A program made the position numbers and the translations under genes. The notes under the pieces are model-generated. The model saw only the letters and a list, made by a program, of their open reading frames with translations, was not told the origin of the DNA and searched no databases. From DAIOHQ01 sp036744635 (GTDB taxonomy: Bacteria; Planctomycetota; Phycisphaerae; Tepidisphaerales; Tepidisphaeraceae), in the NCBI GenBank assembly GCA_036744635.1, contig DAIOHQ010000021.1, positions 1 through 30,763 of the forward strand: a DNA stretch of 30,763 nucleotides, written 5' to 3'. Positions 1-7,761 of this stretch are shown in pieces. The stretch's first letter is position 1. Each line of letters opens with the position of its first letter.

Positions 1-1
1 C

Positions 2-166
2 GACTCCCGCCGATTATCCCATTCTACTCCATCTCCCGGATTTGTGGACGCACCCACTTCCGATGCCGAGCAGGAATGCGCCGCGTTTCACAAAAGAACT
101 GGTAGAATAATCAAGCTTCTCACGGTTCAAGAGATTCTGGACGAGGAGCACGTGCAGAAGATGTGA
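2..166 (+). CDS. C-terminal end of an unrecognised protein, or a very small ORF (partial)
   Basis: A frame is open from base 2 to the TGA at 164-166, giving 54 residues and ending IKLLTVQEILDEEHVQKM. The last 35 residues look like ordinary amphipathic helical protein. A GTG at 44-46 could start a 40-residue product, but no good ribosome site precedes it. The first 18 codons lie in the terminal repeat, and the other repeat copy reads the same peptide in the frame of the gene at the right edge. I recognise no family. It may be a gene tail cut by the contig end or a chance frame. Confidence 0.3.
   Translation, partial: DSRRLSHSTPSPGFVDAPTSDAEQECAAFHKRTGRIIKLLTVQEILDEEHVQKM
3..55. repeat. 53-bp inverted repeat, left copy at contig end
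   Basis: These 53 bases are the exact reverse complement of the last 53 bases of the window (30711-30763). Identity ends sharply at position 56. The copy lies upstream of, or inside, the open frame that ends at 166. No transposase or integrase lies between the two copies, so the simplest reading is a genomic repeat at which assembly stopped. Confidence 0.9.
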
Positions 167-235
167 TCCGGGTGCGATGGTTTATTCTTGTTGTCCCCTT
201 TGCACGTTTGTCAGGCCGGAACTTAGGAGTGAAAC

Positions 236-2584
236 ATGCGTCTGCCGCTGTCCAATTGGTTCATCCCGGTGCTGTTGCTTGCCCCCCTTCTCGGCCGCGG
301 CGCCGCGGCCTCAGCCGCGAGCATCATTTACGAAGGCCCGGAGAGTGAAGCCGTCAACGACCTCCGGGAGGCCTTGCGGGGCTTCGAGGCGGGTGAAATC
401 AAGTTGGATAAAGTCGAGCGCAGCAACCGCACCGGCCAGGAGTTCTACCTGGAGCGGAGCAACGGGAAGACGCTCATCAAGTACACCACTGCCAATAGCC
501 TGGAGAACGCCGTGTACACCCTGCTCGACCGGTGGGGTTTTCACTGGTATGGGCCGGGGGAGAACTGGTTCGTCAAACCCGCCGCGGTCGGCGGCGACGA
601 CATCGCCGGCGGCTGGATCGCCCCGACCTTCCGCCACCGCACCTTCTTCGGCACCGGAGGGCTGGACATCCCCGCTCCCAACGACCCCAAGAACCTTTAC
701 AAGGCGGGGTGGTACGCGTGGAAACGCCGCAACCGTTTCAACGCCGATTTCGCCGACACCGGCCACACCGGCGCGGCGTTCTACGGGGAGAACCGGGAGT
801 TGCTGGACAAGCACCCCGAATGGTTCAACAGCGAAGCGGGCAGGCGAAACGGGCGCATCAGGATCGAGATTCCCGAAGCGGTGGCGGCCTATGCCGCCTG
901 GGCGAAGAAGCAGGCAGGCTCCAGGGAACCCTTCATCGTCATCGGCGTCGATCCGGAGGACGGTCGAGGCGGGGCCGATGACCCCCTGCCCCCCGACGGG
1001 TTCGCCGGCCTGAACAAGTGGAACCACGCCGACAAGTGGTGGTGGCTCGCCAACGAGGTCGCCAAAGGTTACGCCGAAGCCGGCCGGGTCATCGTCTCGA
1101 TGTACGCCTACGGCAACGGTCCAACCAACGCCCTGACGCCGAGGTTTCCCCTTCGCAAAAACGTGTACCCGGTCATCATCCCCTACGCCTTCCAGAAAGC
1201 ATACGTTCCGGCGGACATGGTCAAAACCTGGGCCGCCCGGATCGACGGCACGATGGGGATTTACGACTACTGGAACATCACCCAGTGGTCGCAGGGGCTG
1301 CCGCAGTTCGACATCCACACGATGCGGGACAGACTGCGGTTCTGGCACGACAACAAGGTGGATGGGGTGCACATCGAGACGACCGATGCCGCCGGGCCGA
1401 TGGGCCACAGCTGGTGGCTGGCCGGCCAACTCCTGTTTGACCTGGGACGGGATTTCGACCCCCTTTACCGGCAATACCTGACCGACCTGTACGGCAAGGC
1501 GGCCCCGGCCATGAGGAGGATGTACGACCGCTGGAGCCTCAACCCGCAGGGGGCCGGGGAGGTCAGCCTGAGTCTGGCCGACCTCCAGGCCGCCGACGGC
1601 CTGGTGGAGCGGAACGGCCCGGAGTGGAAGCGCATCAACGAGATGAAAGCCTACGTGCATTTCATGAAGCTCTCCTACGACCACGACGGCACGCAGGCGA
1701 GCAAGGACCGGCTGTTCGAGTACCTGTACGCCATTCATCATCTGTATCTGGTGCAGACCTCGGCGTTCATGGGCCAAGCTTACATTTCACCCCTGGACAA
1801 GGGAAACATCATCCCCAAGACGGTGGTCAAGCCGTTCACCCCCGACGAGATCGACGCCCGCTTCCGGGCCGACCTGCAAAGCGACCCGAAGAAATACAAC
1901 GTGGGAGAATTCCGGTTCGACTTCAAGCGGGCGACCTTTACCGAGGCGATGGGTGCAACCGCGTGGCGGTTCGGCATGAACCCGACCGCCTACTTCGTTC
2001 CGAAGGTTGACGAAACCCTCTCGTTCGATGCCGGCAGGGAGAAGCCGGAGGAGAAGTCGGCCGAGAAGTCGGATGTCGGGTTCACGGTGTTTTCCGATGA
2101 TGGACTCCTGCTTCAGGCGAACGTCGGGCCCGACAGCTTCGATTACACCGACACCGGGGAAAACCGCACGTGGCACATGAAGCGGTTCACCCTCAAGGTC
2201 GAGGCGGGCAGGAAGTACACGATCAAGTTCACCGGCGCTTTCAATCGCTTCAAGATGAACAGCAAGGTCATCGTGTACAACACCCGCCACCCCAACGATT
2301 TCAACAACTACGCATACCCCGCCCACTACTTCTACGTTCCGAAGGACTGCGGCGAAATCATCTTCGAGGACTTGCTGGGGTCCTCCGGGTCTTTCTTCCT
2401 GCCCGGTGAAAAGGTCGGCAAGGAGAATCACGGCACGCCGCTGGGCATTAAGAACCTTTATCGCGTCGCCGTGAAGCCGCAGTGGCGTGGGAAGGTGATC
2501 ACGGCTCAATTCGCCTACAGCGAATGGAGCCTGAAAAACCTCCCCAACGTGCTGAGCCTGCAGCCCTTCGACTACGCCGAGTAG
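236..2584 (+). CDS. Secreted DUF4838 domain protein, alpha-glucuronidase-like
   Basis: The product has 782 residues. The first 28 or so form a signal peptide (basic MRLPL, then a hydrophobic run with an AAASAAS cleavage region), so it is exported. Near residues 80-110 the segment NSLENAVYTLLDRWGFHWYG followed by PGENWF matches the N-terminal pattern of DUF4838 and GH67-type alpha-glucuronidase N domains, which precede a TIM-barrel-like region. The last 180 residues (from about 600) are rich in beta strands and look like an appended sandwich domain. AGGAG lies 8-9 bases before the ATG and supports this start. The family is common in polysaccharide-degrading Planctomycetota and Verrucomicrobiota; the substrate is unknown and catalysis is not shown. 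A role in glycan degradation is inference. Its nearest downstream gene is 1.6 kb away, so it is probably transcribed alone. Confidence 0.75.
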   Translation: MRLPLSNWFIPVLLLAPLLGRGAAASAASIIYEGPESEAVNDLREALRGFEAGEIKLDKVERSNRTGQEFYLERSNGKTLIKYTTANSLENAVYTLLDRWGFHWYGPGENWFVKPAAVGGDDIAGGWIAPTFRHRTFFGTGGLDIPAPNDPKNLYKAGWYAWKRRNRFNADFADTGHTGAAFYGENRELLDKHPEWFNSEAGRRNGRIRIEIPEAVAAYAAWAKKQAGSREPFIVIGVDPEDGRGGADDPLPPDGFAGLNKWNHADKWWWLANEVAKGYAEAGRVIVSMYAYGNGPTNALTPRFPLRKNVYPVIIPYAFQKAYVPADMVKTWAARIDGTMGIYDYWNITQWSQGLPQFDIHTMRDRLRFWHDNKVDGVHIETTDAAGPMGHSWWLAGQLLFDLGRDFDPLYRQYLTDLYGKAAPAMRRMYDRWSLNPQGAGEVSLSLADLQAADGLVERNGPEWKRINEMKAYVHFMKLSYDHDGTQASKDRLFEYLYAIHHLYLVQTSAFMGQAYISPLDKGNIIPKTVVKPFTPDEIDARFRADLQSDPKKYNVGEFRFDFKRATFTEAMGATAWRFGMNPTAYFVPKVDETLSFDAGREKPEEKSAEKSDVGFTVFSDDGLLLQANVGPDSFDYTDTGENRTWHMKRFTLKVEAGRKYTIKFTGAFNRFKMNSKVIVYNTRHPNDFNNYAYPAHYFYVPKDCGEIIFEDLLGSSGSFFLPGEKVGKENHGTPLGIKNLYRVAVKPQWRGKVITAQFAYSEWSLKNLPNVLSLQPFDYAE

Positions 2585-2711
2585 GGGATGGCGGTGACGG
2601 TAGGGCCTGCCCCATCCGGTTGCCGATAGGGGGTGGAGGAACCGCAAAGGGGACATCCGGAATGAACGTGCCTAATGAGGTTCACGCCGCTGCGAACCGG
2701 CCCGCTCTCGG

Positions 2712-2767
2712 GGAACTCCAGAGGGTCAAGGAACTCCAGAGGGTCAAAGGGAACTCCAGAGGGTAAA
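2712..2767. repeat. Three 18-bp direct repeats
   Basis: GGAACTCCAGAGGGTCAA occurs at 2712-2729 and 2730-2747, then after a two-base insertion a one-base variant lies at 2750-2767. The first two copies are identical. No gene overlaps it. Confidence 0.85.
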
Positions 2768-3080
2768 GAGTCATTCCCGACGATTACCCGCCAATGCAGG
2801 AGGGAGACGCGCAGAACCCATCAGGGCCCAAGCCCCCCCTGAATTCCGCCGGCTGCCGTCCGCAGGACCCTCCCGCACCCACCCTCTCCACCTCCCTTCC
2901 CCCCTCCGGCGGGCTGTTGAAAACTCAAGAATTGCTTGCGTTGGGGAACTTGGCTGCACATATTGACCCGCTGGCGGTCGCGTTCCCCGCAAGGTCCCCC
3001 CCCCTCCTTGCACCGTGGCCGCCTTTATTCTGCGCCCGTCCGGCCGCCTGCCAGAATGCGCGATGCTTGCAAACAACGCA

Positions 3081-3212
3081 GCTCCCCCACCCCCCAGGGC
3101 ACGGGGGAAAGTCGGATAGTCCTTTGATCCTGCCGCAGGATGCGGCATATCTCTATGCAGAGCACACAGGGGGGCGGCTTTCTCCCGTGGGGCCCCTGGG
3201 GGGTGGGGGAGC
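3081..3212. repeat. Long imperfect hairpin with C-rich arms
   Basis: The left arm (3081-3111, beginning GCTCCCCCACCCCCCAGGG) and the right arm (3178-3212, ending CTGGGGGGTGGGGGAGC) are complementary apart from one four-base indel and one mismatch. The 66-base loop contains further small palindromes (ATCCTGC/GCAGGAT and GCCGCA/TGCGGC). It looks like a miniature palindromic repeat element with no coding capacity. The G-runs could also form quadruplexes. Confidence 0.7.
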
Positions 3213-3361
3213 GGGATTTGTAGGAGGGCGTTCGGGCGCACAAAGCGGGCGATTCGGAGCGCAACGGGCGGCAATCAATTCTCGAAAGCAACGCGGCAAG
3301 TCGCGAGTTGGGCCGGGGAAGTCGCTCCTATCTGGTGCGAAGCAGCTACTTGCCGGCCGGA

Positions 3362-3633
3362 TTTAGCTAAATGGCGCCGGGAACTTGCTAGATGGTGGTC
3401 GGAACTTGCTAGTTGGTGGTCGGAACTTGCTAGTTGGCGGCGGGAACTTGCTAGTTGCCGCCGGGAACTTGCAAGTTGGCGCCGGGAACTTGCAAGTTGG
3501 CGCCGGGAACTTACAAGTTGGCGCCGGGAACTTGCTAGTTGGCGCCGGGAACTTGTAAGTTGGCGCTGGGAACTTGCTAGTTGCCGCTGGGAACTTGCTA
3601 GTTGGCGGCGGGAACTTGCTAAATGCCCGGCGT
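3362..3633. repeat. 21-bp minisatellite, about 12 copies
   Basis: About twelve tandem copies of a 21-bp unit run from 3382 to 3633, with a degenerate half copy before them. A typical unit is AACTTGCTAGTT followed by GGCGCC and GGG. Variants change the middle (GCTAG, GCAAG, GTAAG, ACAAG) and the GC part (GGCGGC, GCCGCC, GGTGGT). In the GCAAG variants both AACTTGCAAGTT and GGCGCC are perfect palindromes. Because 21 is a multiple of three, several frames stay open through it, producing spurious repeat proteins. There are no unique spacers, so it is not a CRISPR array. Confidence 0.92.
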
Positions 3634-4176
3634 AACTTCGTCCGAGAACCTTGCAAATCGCAGCAGAGTGCTCGCCGCGCCGGGTATGCGATGGCGGGGA
3701 TTGTCCGGTAATCGGTTGCGTATCTGTGTTGCCCGCGATGGGAGTCGAGGGTATCGGATGTGCTGTTGGAGGGAGGCGCGCAGCAACATCGGCCGCCGGG
3801 CCGGTGTGTCCCGGTTCGCCACCGGTGTACCAGAGCATACAGCTTCTCAGCTGGCGGATGCCAATTTGTCGTCGCTCGCGGTCCTCCATCAAACCCCGCG
3901 CCGCCGCCGGCGGCTGATCCGGGCGAAAAATCGAGATGCGCGGCCTATTGGTCACCTTTCCCCGCCTGACTCGAGGCCGGCGCTGGTCGGCGGGTAACTC
4001 ATGCAGACCGATAATCGCCGGGTCAAATGCACCCAATCCCTGATCTCAGCCATCCTTTCCAAAATTTTGTTTCGAATTATTTATTCTCCCGAATTTTTCC
4101 CTCACCTCCCCCGGCGGGCGCGCCGATGAAAGGGGCACGCCAACGATGGGCGTTGGCCGTTACCGGAGACTCACTC

Positions 4177-4842
4177 ATGAGCGAACAAGTCATTCCCTCC
4201 CGCGAGAGTCTTGCCCTCGCCTGGATGCAAAATTTTCGGACCGGAATCGCCTCCGATCCGGCTTCTTTTGATCTTGTGGCGGCGGATGCTGTTGCAATAG
4301 GGGTGGTGGTGGATGCCTTCGCGGCCGCCTACACGGTGGTGATGGACCCCGGCACCCGCACCAAGGTGACCATAATCACCAAAGATGAGACGCGGGCTTC
4401 GGCCGAGCAGCTTTGCCGGCAATATGCCATCCAGATCAAATACAACGCCGGCATCTCCAATGCCCTCAAGGCCTCCATCGGCGTCAACCCGGTGAACACC
4501 ACCCGCACGCCCATCAATGTGCCGGATACCTCGCCGCTGTTGAACATCGTCGCGGTGACGCCGGGCATGCAGGTGGTGCGCTTCGCCGATGCGACCACGC
4601 CGGACTCGGGCGCCAAGCCCTTCGGAGCGGCGCAGCTTCAGGTGTACCGCGCCGTCGGCGACGCGGTGGTCACCGACCCCGATAACGCGGAGTTTTTCGG
4701 ACTCTTTACCCGCAATCCCGTGAAGATCACCTTCACCGGCGCCGACGACGGCAAGCTCTGCACCTACTTCGCGCGCTGGTGCTCCAAGAACGGCGAGGTT
4801 GGGCCGTGGAGCCTGGGCGTTAGTATGCGGGTGGCGGCGTAG
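4177..4842 (+). CDS. Conserved-looking protein of unknown function, two-domain
   Basis: The product has 221 residues and no signal peptide or membrane segment. The ATG at 4177 was chosen over an upstream in-frame ATG at 4027 because GGAG precedes it by 8 bases and because residues before it look random. Residues 1-95 look alpha-helical, with an Ala/Val-rich segment and the stretch TKDETRASAEQLCRQYA. Residues 100-125 are a Pro/Thr/Asn linker. Residues 130-221 look like an Ig or fibronectin-type beta domain ending with a tryptophan strand (YFARWCSKNGEVGPWS). I cannot assign a family. The next small gene (4985) lies 142 bases on in the same direction and is separated by a palindrome. Structural or surface-binding roles are possible but not shown. 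Confidence 0.7.
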   Translation: MSEQVIPSRESLALAWMQNFRTGIASDPASFDLVAADAVAIGVVVDAFAAAYTVVMDPGTRTKVTIITKDETRASAEQLCRQYAIQIKYNAGISNALKASIGVNPVNTTRTPINVPDTSPLLNIVAVTPGMQVVRFADATTPDSGAKPFGAAQLQVYRAVGDAVVTDPDNAEFFGLFTRNPVKITFTGADDGKLCTYFARWCSKNGEVGPWSLGVSMRVAA

Positions 4843-4845
4843 AGG

Positions 4846-4937
4846 CGCGGCAAACGCAAAACGCAGAGTGCAAAACGCGGAACCGAGGACGACGCCGTCG
4901 CTTTCGCGGTTTTGCATTTTGCATTTTGCGTTCCGCG
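4846..4937. repeat. Imperfect palindrome between two unknown genes
   Basis: The left arm, 4846-4882 (CGCGGCAAACGCAAAACGC onward), pairs imperfectly with the right arm, 4905-4937 (GCATTTTGCGTTCCGCG at its end). The arms are built of GCAAAA/TTTTGC steps. It lies immediately after the stop codon at 4842, so it may act as a transcription end or mRNA-stabilising hairpin, or simply be a dispersed repeat. Confidence 0.6.
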
Positions 4938-4984
4938 TTCATCCCCATCAACGAACTATCATCGCTTAAGAATCGGAGCTTTCC

Positions 4985-5326
4985 ATGTCCACGCAAACCG
5001 CTTCTCACACCCGTCAGAGCGCCGGTGTCACCGGCCCCTTTGCCCCCTCCGCACCGCCGATCCTGATCAGCAGCGCCACCAAGGCCGCGGCGGTGTTGAC
5101 GCTGGTCTTCAACCAGAATGTGATGCTGCACGGCACCCCCGTCATCAACGTCAACGTCCTCGACGTCCTGCCGCTGTCGGCCGTGCAGACCGCGCCCGAC
5201 ACGGTGGAGATCACCTACAGCGATGACGTGTCCGTCGCCAACCGCCTGACCATCACCCACCGCGACCCCGCCATCCGCAACGCCGCCGGCGGCTATCTCA
5301 TCTGCAATACCCGCCCGATCACCTAG
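4985..5326 (+). CDS. Small protein of unknown function, probable beta-sandwich
   Basis: The product has 113 residues with no signal peptide. CGGAG lies 6 bases before the ATG, a good ribosome site. After a Ser/Thr/Pro-rich N terminus of about 25 residues, alternating hydrophobic strands follow (AVLTLVFNQNVML, VINVNVLDVLPL, DTVEITYSDD, NRLTITH). This resembles a bacterial Ig-like domain, but I recognise no named family. It follows the unknown gene at 4177 and may be functionally linked to it, since both carry beta domains and lack export signals. That link is inference from position only. Confidence 0.6.
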   Translation: MSTQTASHTRQSAGVTGPFAPSAPPILISSATKAAAVLTLVFNQNVMLHGTPVINVNVLDVLPLSAVQTAPDTVEITYSDDVSVANRLTITHRDPAIRNAAGGYLICNTRPIT

Positions 5327-5339
5327 GTCCTGGAGGGGG

Positions 5340-5420
5340 AGGCAGCGAAACGGCGAACCGGCGAAGGCAATCTCGTCCTCTCTTCCCCTCGCCGTTTCGC
5401 CGTTTCGCCGGTTCGTCCTG
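5340..5420. repeat. Imperfect palindrome made of CGAAACGG / CCGTTTCG steps
   Basis: Starting 14 bases after the stop at 5326, the segment GCGAAACGGCGAACCGGCG pairs with the later CGCCGTTTCGCCGTTTCG and CGCCGGTTCG. The register is imperfect because the CGTTTCGC step is duplicated on the right side. It occupies the same relative position after its gene as the palindrome at 4846. Confidence 0.55.
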
Positions 5421-5427
5421 AGGGGAC

Positions 5428-5517
5428 GGCAATTCCCGTGGAGTACCGCGGGCACCTGCGGTGGGCAATTCCGCCGGAGTACCGGCGGCACCTGCGGTGG
5501 GCACACCTGCGGTGGGC
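5428..5517. repeat. 36-bp tandem repeat, 2.5 copies, each with a hairpin
   Basis: Copies lie at 5428-5463 and 5464-5499, followed by a half copy containing GCACACCTGCGGTGGGC. Each full copy contains a short stem with an AGTA loop: CCGCCGG-AGTA-CCGGCGG in the second copy, and CCCGTGG-AGTA-CCGCGGG with one mismatch in the first. The period is a multiple of three, which explains the open frame across it. Confidence 0.75.
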
Positions 5518-5556
5518 TGTCAAGTCAGTGGTTCGTCCGCAGTCAGAAGCAATTCA

Positions 5557-5588
5557 GGCGGCGAGGATTCAATTCCTCGCCGCCTTTT
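5557..5588 (+). terminator. Rho-independent terminator-like hairpin
   Basis: A perfect 11-bp stem, GGCGGCGAGGA / TCCTCGCCGCC, with the loop TTCAAT is followed directly by TTTT. It is the best terminator candidate in the window. It would end transcripts coming from the unknown genes at 4177 and 4985, though it lies about 230 bases after the latter's stop. Confidence 0.65.
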
Positions 5589-5605
5589 CGTTGGGCAAGG
5601 GGCCG

Positions 5606-5773
5606 GTGGTGGCGCGGCTGACGCCGCGGCCGGCGAGCTGGCGGGTGGAGCGCTTCAGGCCGGAGGAGCTGCTGCTGCGGGAATATCTGGGGCAGACGCT
5701 CTATCGCGTCGCGGTGAGTTACGTGGATGTGGCCGATGAGCTGCTGGCGGAGATGGTGTTCAGCGTCGCCTGA
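5606..5773 (+). CDS. Possible small protein of unknown function
   Basis: A short frame with strong G/C third positions encodes about 55 residues, ending in LGQTLYRVAVSYVDVADELL and a hydrophobic tail. The start is uncertain: GTG codons at 5606 and 5609 follow AAGGGG at 3-6 bases, and TTG at 5591 is also in frame. The frame stays open upstream to 5438, but that part crosses a terminator hairpin and a tandem repeat and is unlikely to be translated. No family recognised. It may be the remnant of a longer gene. Confidence 0.35.
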   Translation: MVARLTPRPASWRVERFRPEELLLREYLGQTLYRVAVSYVDVADELLAEMVFSVA

Positions 5774-5838
5774 GCGCTCTGTGAGGGTTGGCGGGGCTGG
5801 GCCTTGGCGGTAGCATCCTTGGCCAAGGAGACTCGCTC

Positions 5839-7479
5839 ATGCATTGCAAGCTTCATCTGGTTCCCCTGGTGGTATCGGCGCTCTGCTGTCTGGCGACGAC
5901 AGCGCGGGTGCGGGCTGAGGTCAAGGTCAATTCATTGTTCACCGATCACGCCGTTCTGCAGTCCGGGCTGAAAGTCCCGGTGTGGGGGACGGCGGAGGCC
6001 GGAGAAGATGTGACGGTGACGTTCGCCGGTCAGACCAAGACCGCCAAGGCGGATGAGAAGGGCAAGTGGCGGGTGAATCTTGAGCCGATGGAGGCGGGCG
6101 GCCCGCACGAATTGACCATTGCGGGGAAGAACACCATTACCAGCAGGGACATCCTCGTCGGCGAAGTGTGGGTGGCATCCGGGCAGTCGAACATGGAAGT
6201 CACGACCGGCGGCGCGCTGAATCCGGCCGAGGAGATCGCCAGCGCCAAGTATCCGGAAATCCGCATGTACACGGTGGCGACGGTGGTGTCCGATGAAGCG
6301 AAGGAAGATGCGGGCGGGAGATGGGTCGTCTGCACACCGGAAACGGTGGTGAATTTTTCGGCGGTGGGCTATTTCTTCGCCCGCGACATCTACAAGGAAA
6401 TCAAAAGGCCGGTCGGCATCATTCACAGCTCGGTAGGGGGGACGTGGGCGGAATCGTGGACGCCGTGGGATGCGATGAAGGGCGAGGCGATGCTGCAGCC
6501 GATGCTCGACCATTTTGAGGAGCTGGTCGCGAAGTATCCCGCGAAGATGGAGGAATACACGCCGAAGCTGCAGGCCTGGGAGAAGGAGGCGGCCAGGGCC
6601 AAGGAGGAGAAGACGAAGGCTCCCCCCAAGCCGGCCCCGCCGGTCGACCCGAGGCAGCAGACCTTTCGCCCCGCGGGGCTTTTCAACGGCAAGATCGCGC
6701 CGGTGATTCCGTATGCCATCCGGGGCGTGATCTGGTGGCAGGGGGAATATAACGGCCCGCGCGGCGAGCAGTATCGCACGCTTTTTCCCACGCTGATTAA
6801 GAGCTGGCGGGAGCGCTGGGGCGAGGGGGACTTTCCATTTTATTTTGTGATGCTGGAAAGCTTTGACATCCCGCCCGGCGATGCGGCCCATTATGATGAG
6901 CTGCGCGAGGCGCAGCTTCTGACGGCGAAAAATGTGCCCAACACCGGCGTGGCGGTCGGCGTCGATCTGGGGGAGCCGCGCAGCCTGCATCCCATCCGCA
7001 AGCAGGAATTTGCCCGCCGGCTGGCGCTGATTGCCGAGCACAACGTCTATGGCATGAAAGACGTCGTTTATTCCGGGCCGGTGTTCAAGGAGATGAAGAT
7101 TGAGGGGGAGAAGGCGGTTTTATCGTTCGATCATGTGGATGGCGGGCAGGGGGGGCTGGTGCTGAAGGATGAGGAGCAGCAGAGGCCCAGGGATATTCCG
7201 CTTCCCGGCCAGCCGCCGATGGGACCGTATAAGCCGCTGAAGGAAGTGCCCACCTGGCAGGTGGCGGGCGAGGATCAGGTCTTTTATGGCGCGGTGGCCA
7301 GGATCGAGGGAGAGACCATTGTGGTCTCCAGCCCGGAGGTGAAGACGCCGGTGGCGGTGCGCTACGGGTTTTCGGATAATCCGACGATGACGCTGTACAA
7401 CAAGGCGGATCTGCCGGCGCCGCCGTTTCGCACCGATGATTGGAAGATGCAGTCGGCGGGGAAGCGATTTTTGGAATGA
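5839..7479 (+). CDS. Secreted sialate O-acetylesterase-like (SASA family) protein
   Basis: The product has 546 residues with a signal peptide (MHCKLHLVPLVVSALCCLAT, cleavage near residue 26). The nucleophile motif GQSNME places Ser117 after an N-terminal beta domain (residues 28-105). The SASA-type motif VIWWQGEYN follows, and a late LHPIRKQEF supplies the likely catalytic His384, preceded by DLGEP. The family removes acetyl groups from sialic acids and, in many environmental members, from plant or algal polysaccharides; the true ester substrate here is not known. AAGGAG lies 8 bases before the ATG at 5839, which I chose over an in-frame start at 5788. A 282-base spacer full of palindromes separates it from the CBM9-like gene. 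Confidence 0.85.
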   Translation: MHCKLHLVPLVVSALCCLATTARVRAEVKVNSLFTDHAVLQSGLKVPVWGTAEAGEDVTVTFAGQTKTAKADEKGKWRVNLEPMEAGGPHELTIAGKNTITSRDILVGEVWVASGQSNMEVTTGGALNPAEEIASAKYPEIRMYTVATVVSDEAKEDAGGRWVVCTPETVVNFSAVGYFFARDIYKEIKRPVGIIHSSVGGTWAESWTPWDAMKGEAMLQPMLDHFEELVAKYPAKMEEYTPKLQAWEKEAARAKEEKTKAPPKPAPPVDPRQQTFRPAGLFNGKIAPVIPYAIRGVIWWQGEYNGPRGEQYRTLFPTLIKSWRERWGEGDFPFYFVMLESFDIPPGDAAHYDELREAQLLTAKNVPNTGVAVGVDLGEPRSLHPIRKQEFARRLALIAEHNVYGMKDVVYSGPVFKEMKIEGEKAVLSFDHVDGGQGGLVLKDEEQQRPRDIPLPGQPPMGPYKPLKEVPTWQVAGEDQVFYGAVARIEGETIVVSSPEVKTPVAVRYGFSDNPTMTLYNKADLPAPPFRTDDWKMQSAGKRFLE

Positions 7480-7507
7480 GCGGACGATCTCTCAACAAAC
7501 TCGAGTC

Positions 7508-7737
7508 GTTCACCACGGAGTCACGGAGACACGGAGAAAACTCGGAGAAAGCGTATGATAGTGATCTGTCTGCCTCCTGCTCTGATGAAATCCTCTGGGG
7601 CACGCCGCAGAGCCCTCACCCCAACCCTCTCCCGGAGTACCGGGAGAGGGGGCAAGAGCGGAAGCGCTCCGAGGATTTCAGCAGAGCATCTGCCTCCGTG
7701 TCTCCGTGTCTCCGTGACTCCGTGACTCCGTGTTTTT
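7508..7737. repeat. Nested palindrome with CACGGAG repeats
   Basis: The outer left arm (about 7511-7535) has CACGGAGTCACGGAGACACGG and matches the right arm (about 7693-7733) made of CTCCGTGTCTCCGTGACTCC-type steps. A second pair, GCTCTGATGAAATCCTC (7579-7595) and GAGGATTTCAGCAGAGC (7671-7687), differs by one base. The innermost stem at 7625-7650 is perfect: CCCTCTCCCGG-AGTA-CCGGGAGAGGG. GAGCG-gaag-CGCTC sits near 7656. The right end leads into a run of eight T residues just upstream of the next gene. Confidence 0.8.
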
Positions 7738-7761
7738 TTTCTAATCACAGCAAAGGAAATC

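Larger units (their letters stand above)
2585..4176. other. 1.6-kb gene-poor spacer with several repeat types
   Basis: No frame here reads like a real protein; the long frames are proline-, arginine- and serine-rich shadows of GC-rich or periodic DNA. The stretch holds three 18-bp direct repeats (2712-2767), a long hairpin (3081-3212) and a 21-bp minisatellite (3362-3633). Positions 3634-4050 show nothing I recognise. An AT-rich patch at about 4056-4100 precedes the gene at 4177 and is a plausible place for its promoter, but I cannot assign clear hexamers. Confidence 0.7.

Noticed and set aside
311..1777. 488-codon minus-strand frame
   Set aside because: It is antisense to the DUF4838 gene and arises from its G/C third positions; the sense protein has a signal peptide and family motifs.
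2794..3366. 190-codon plus-strand frame in the spacer
   Set aside because: Proline- and glycine-rich reading of C-runs and a foldback element, with no recognisable protein features.
3362..3633. CRISPR array
   Set aside because: Units are contiguous 21-bp repeats without unique spacers, and no cas gene is present.
3275..4036. 253-codon minus-strand frame with repeated LASSRRQ-type peptide
   Set aside because: The repeat peptide is just the 21-bp minisatellite read in frame; another minus-strand frame is open too (TSKFPAP-type), and the rest has random composition and no ribosome site.
5438..5605. N-terminal extension of the small gene ending at 5773
   Set aside because: It would translate a 36-bp tandem repeat and a perfect terminator hairpin, so translation from 5438 is unlikely.
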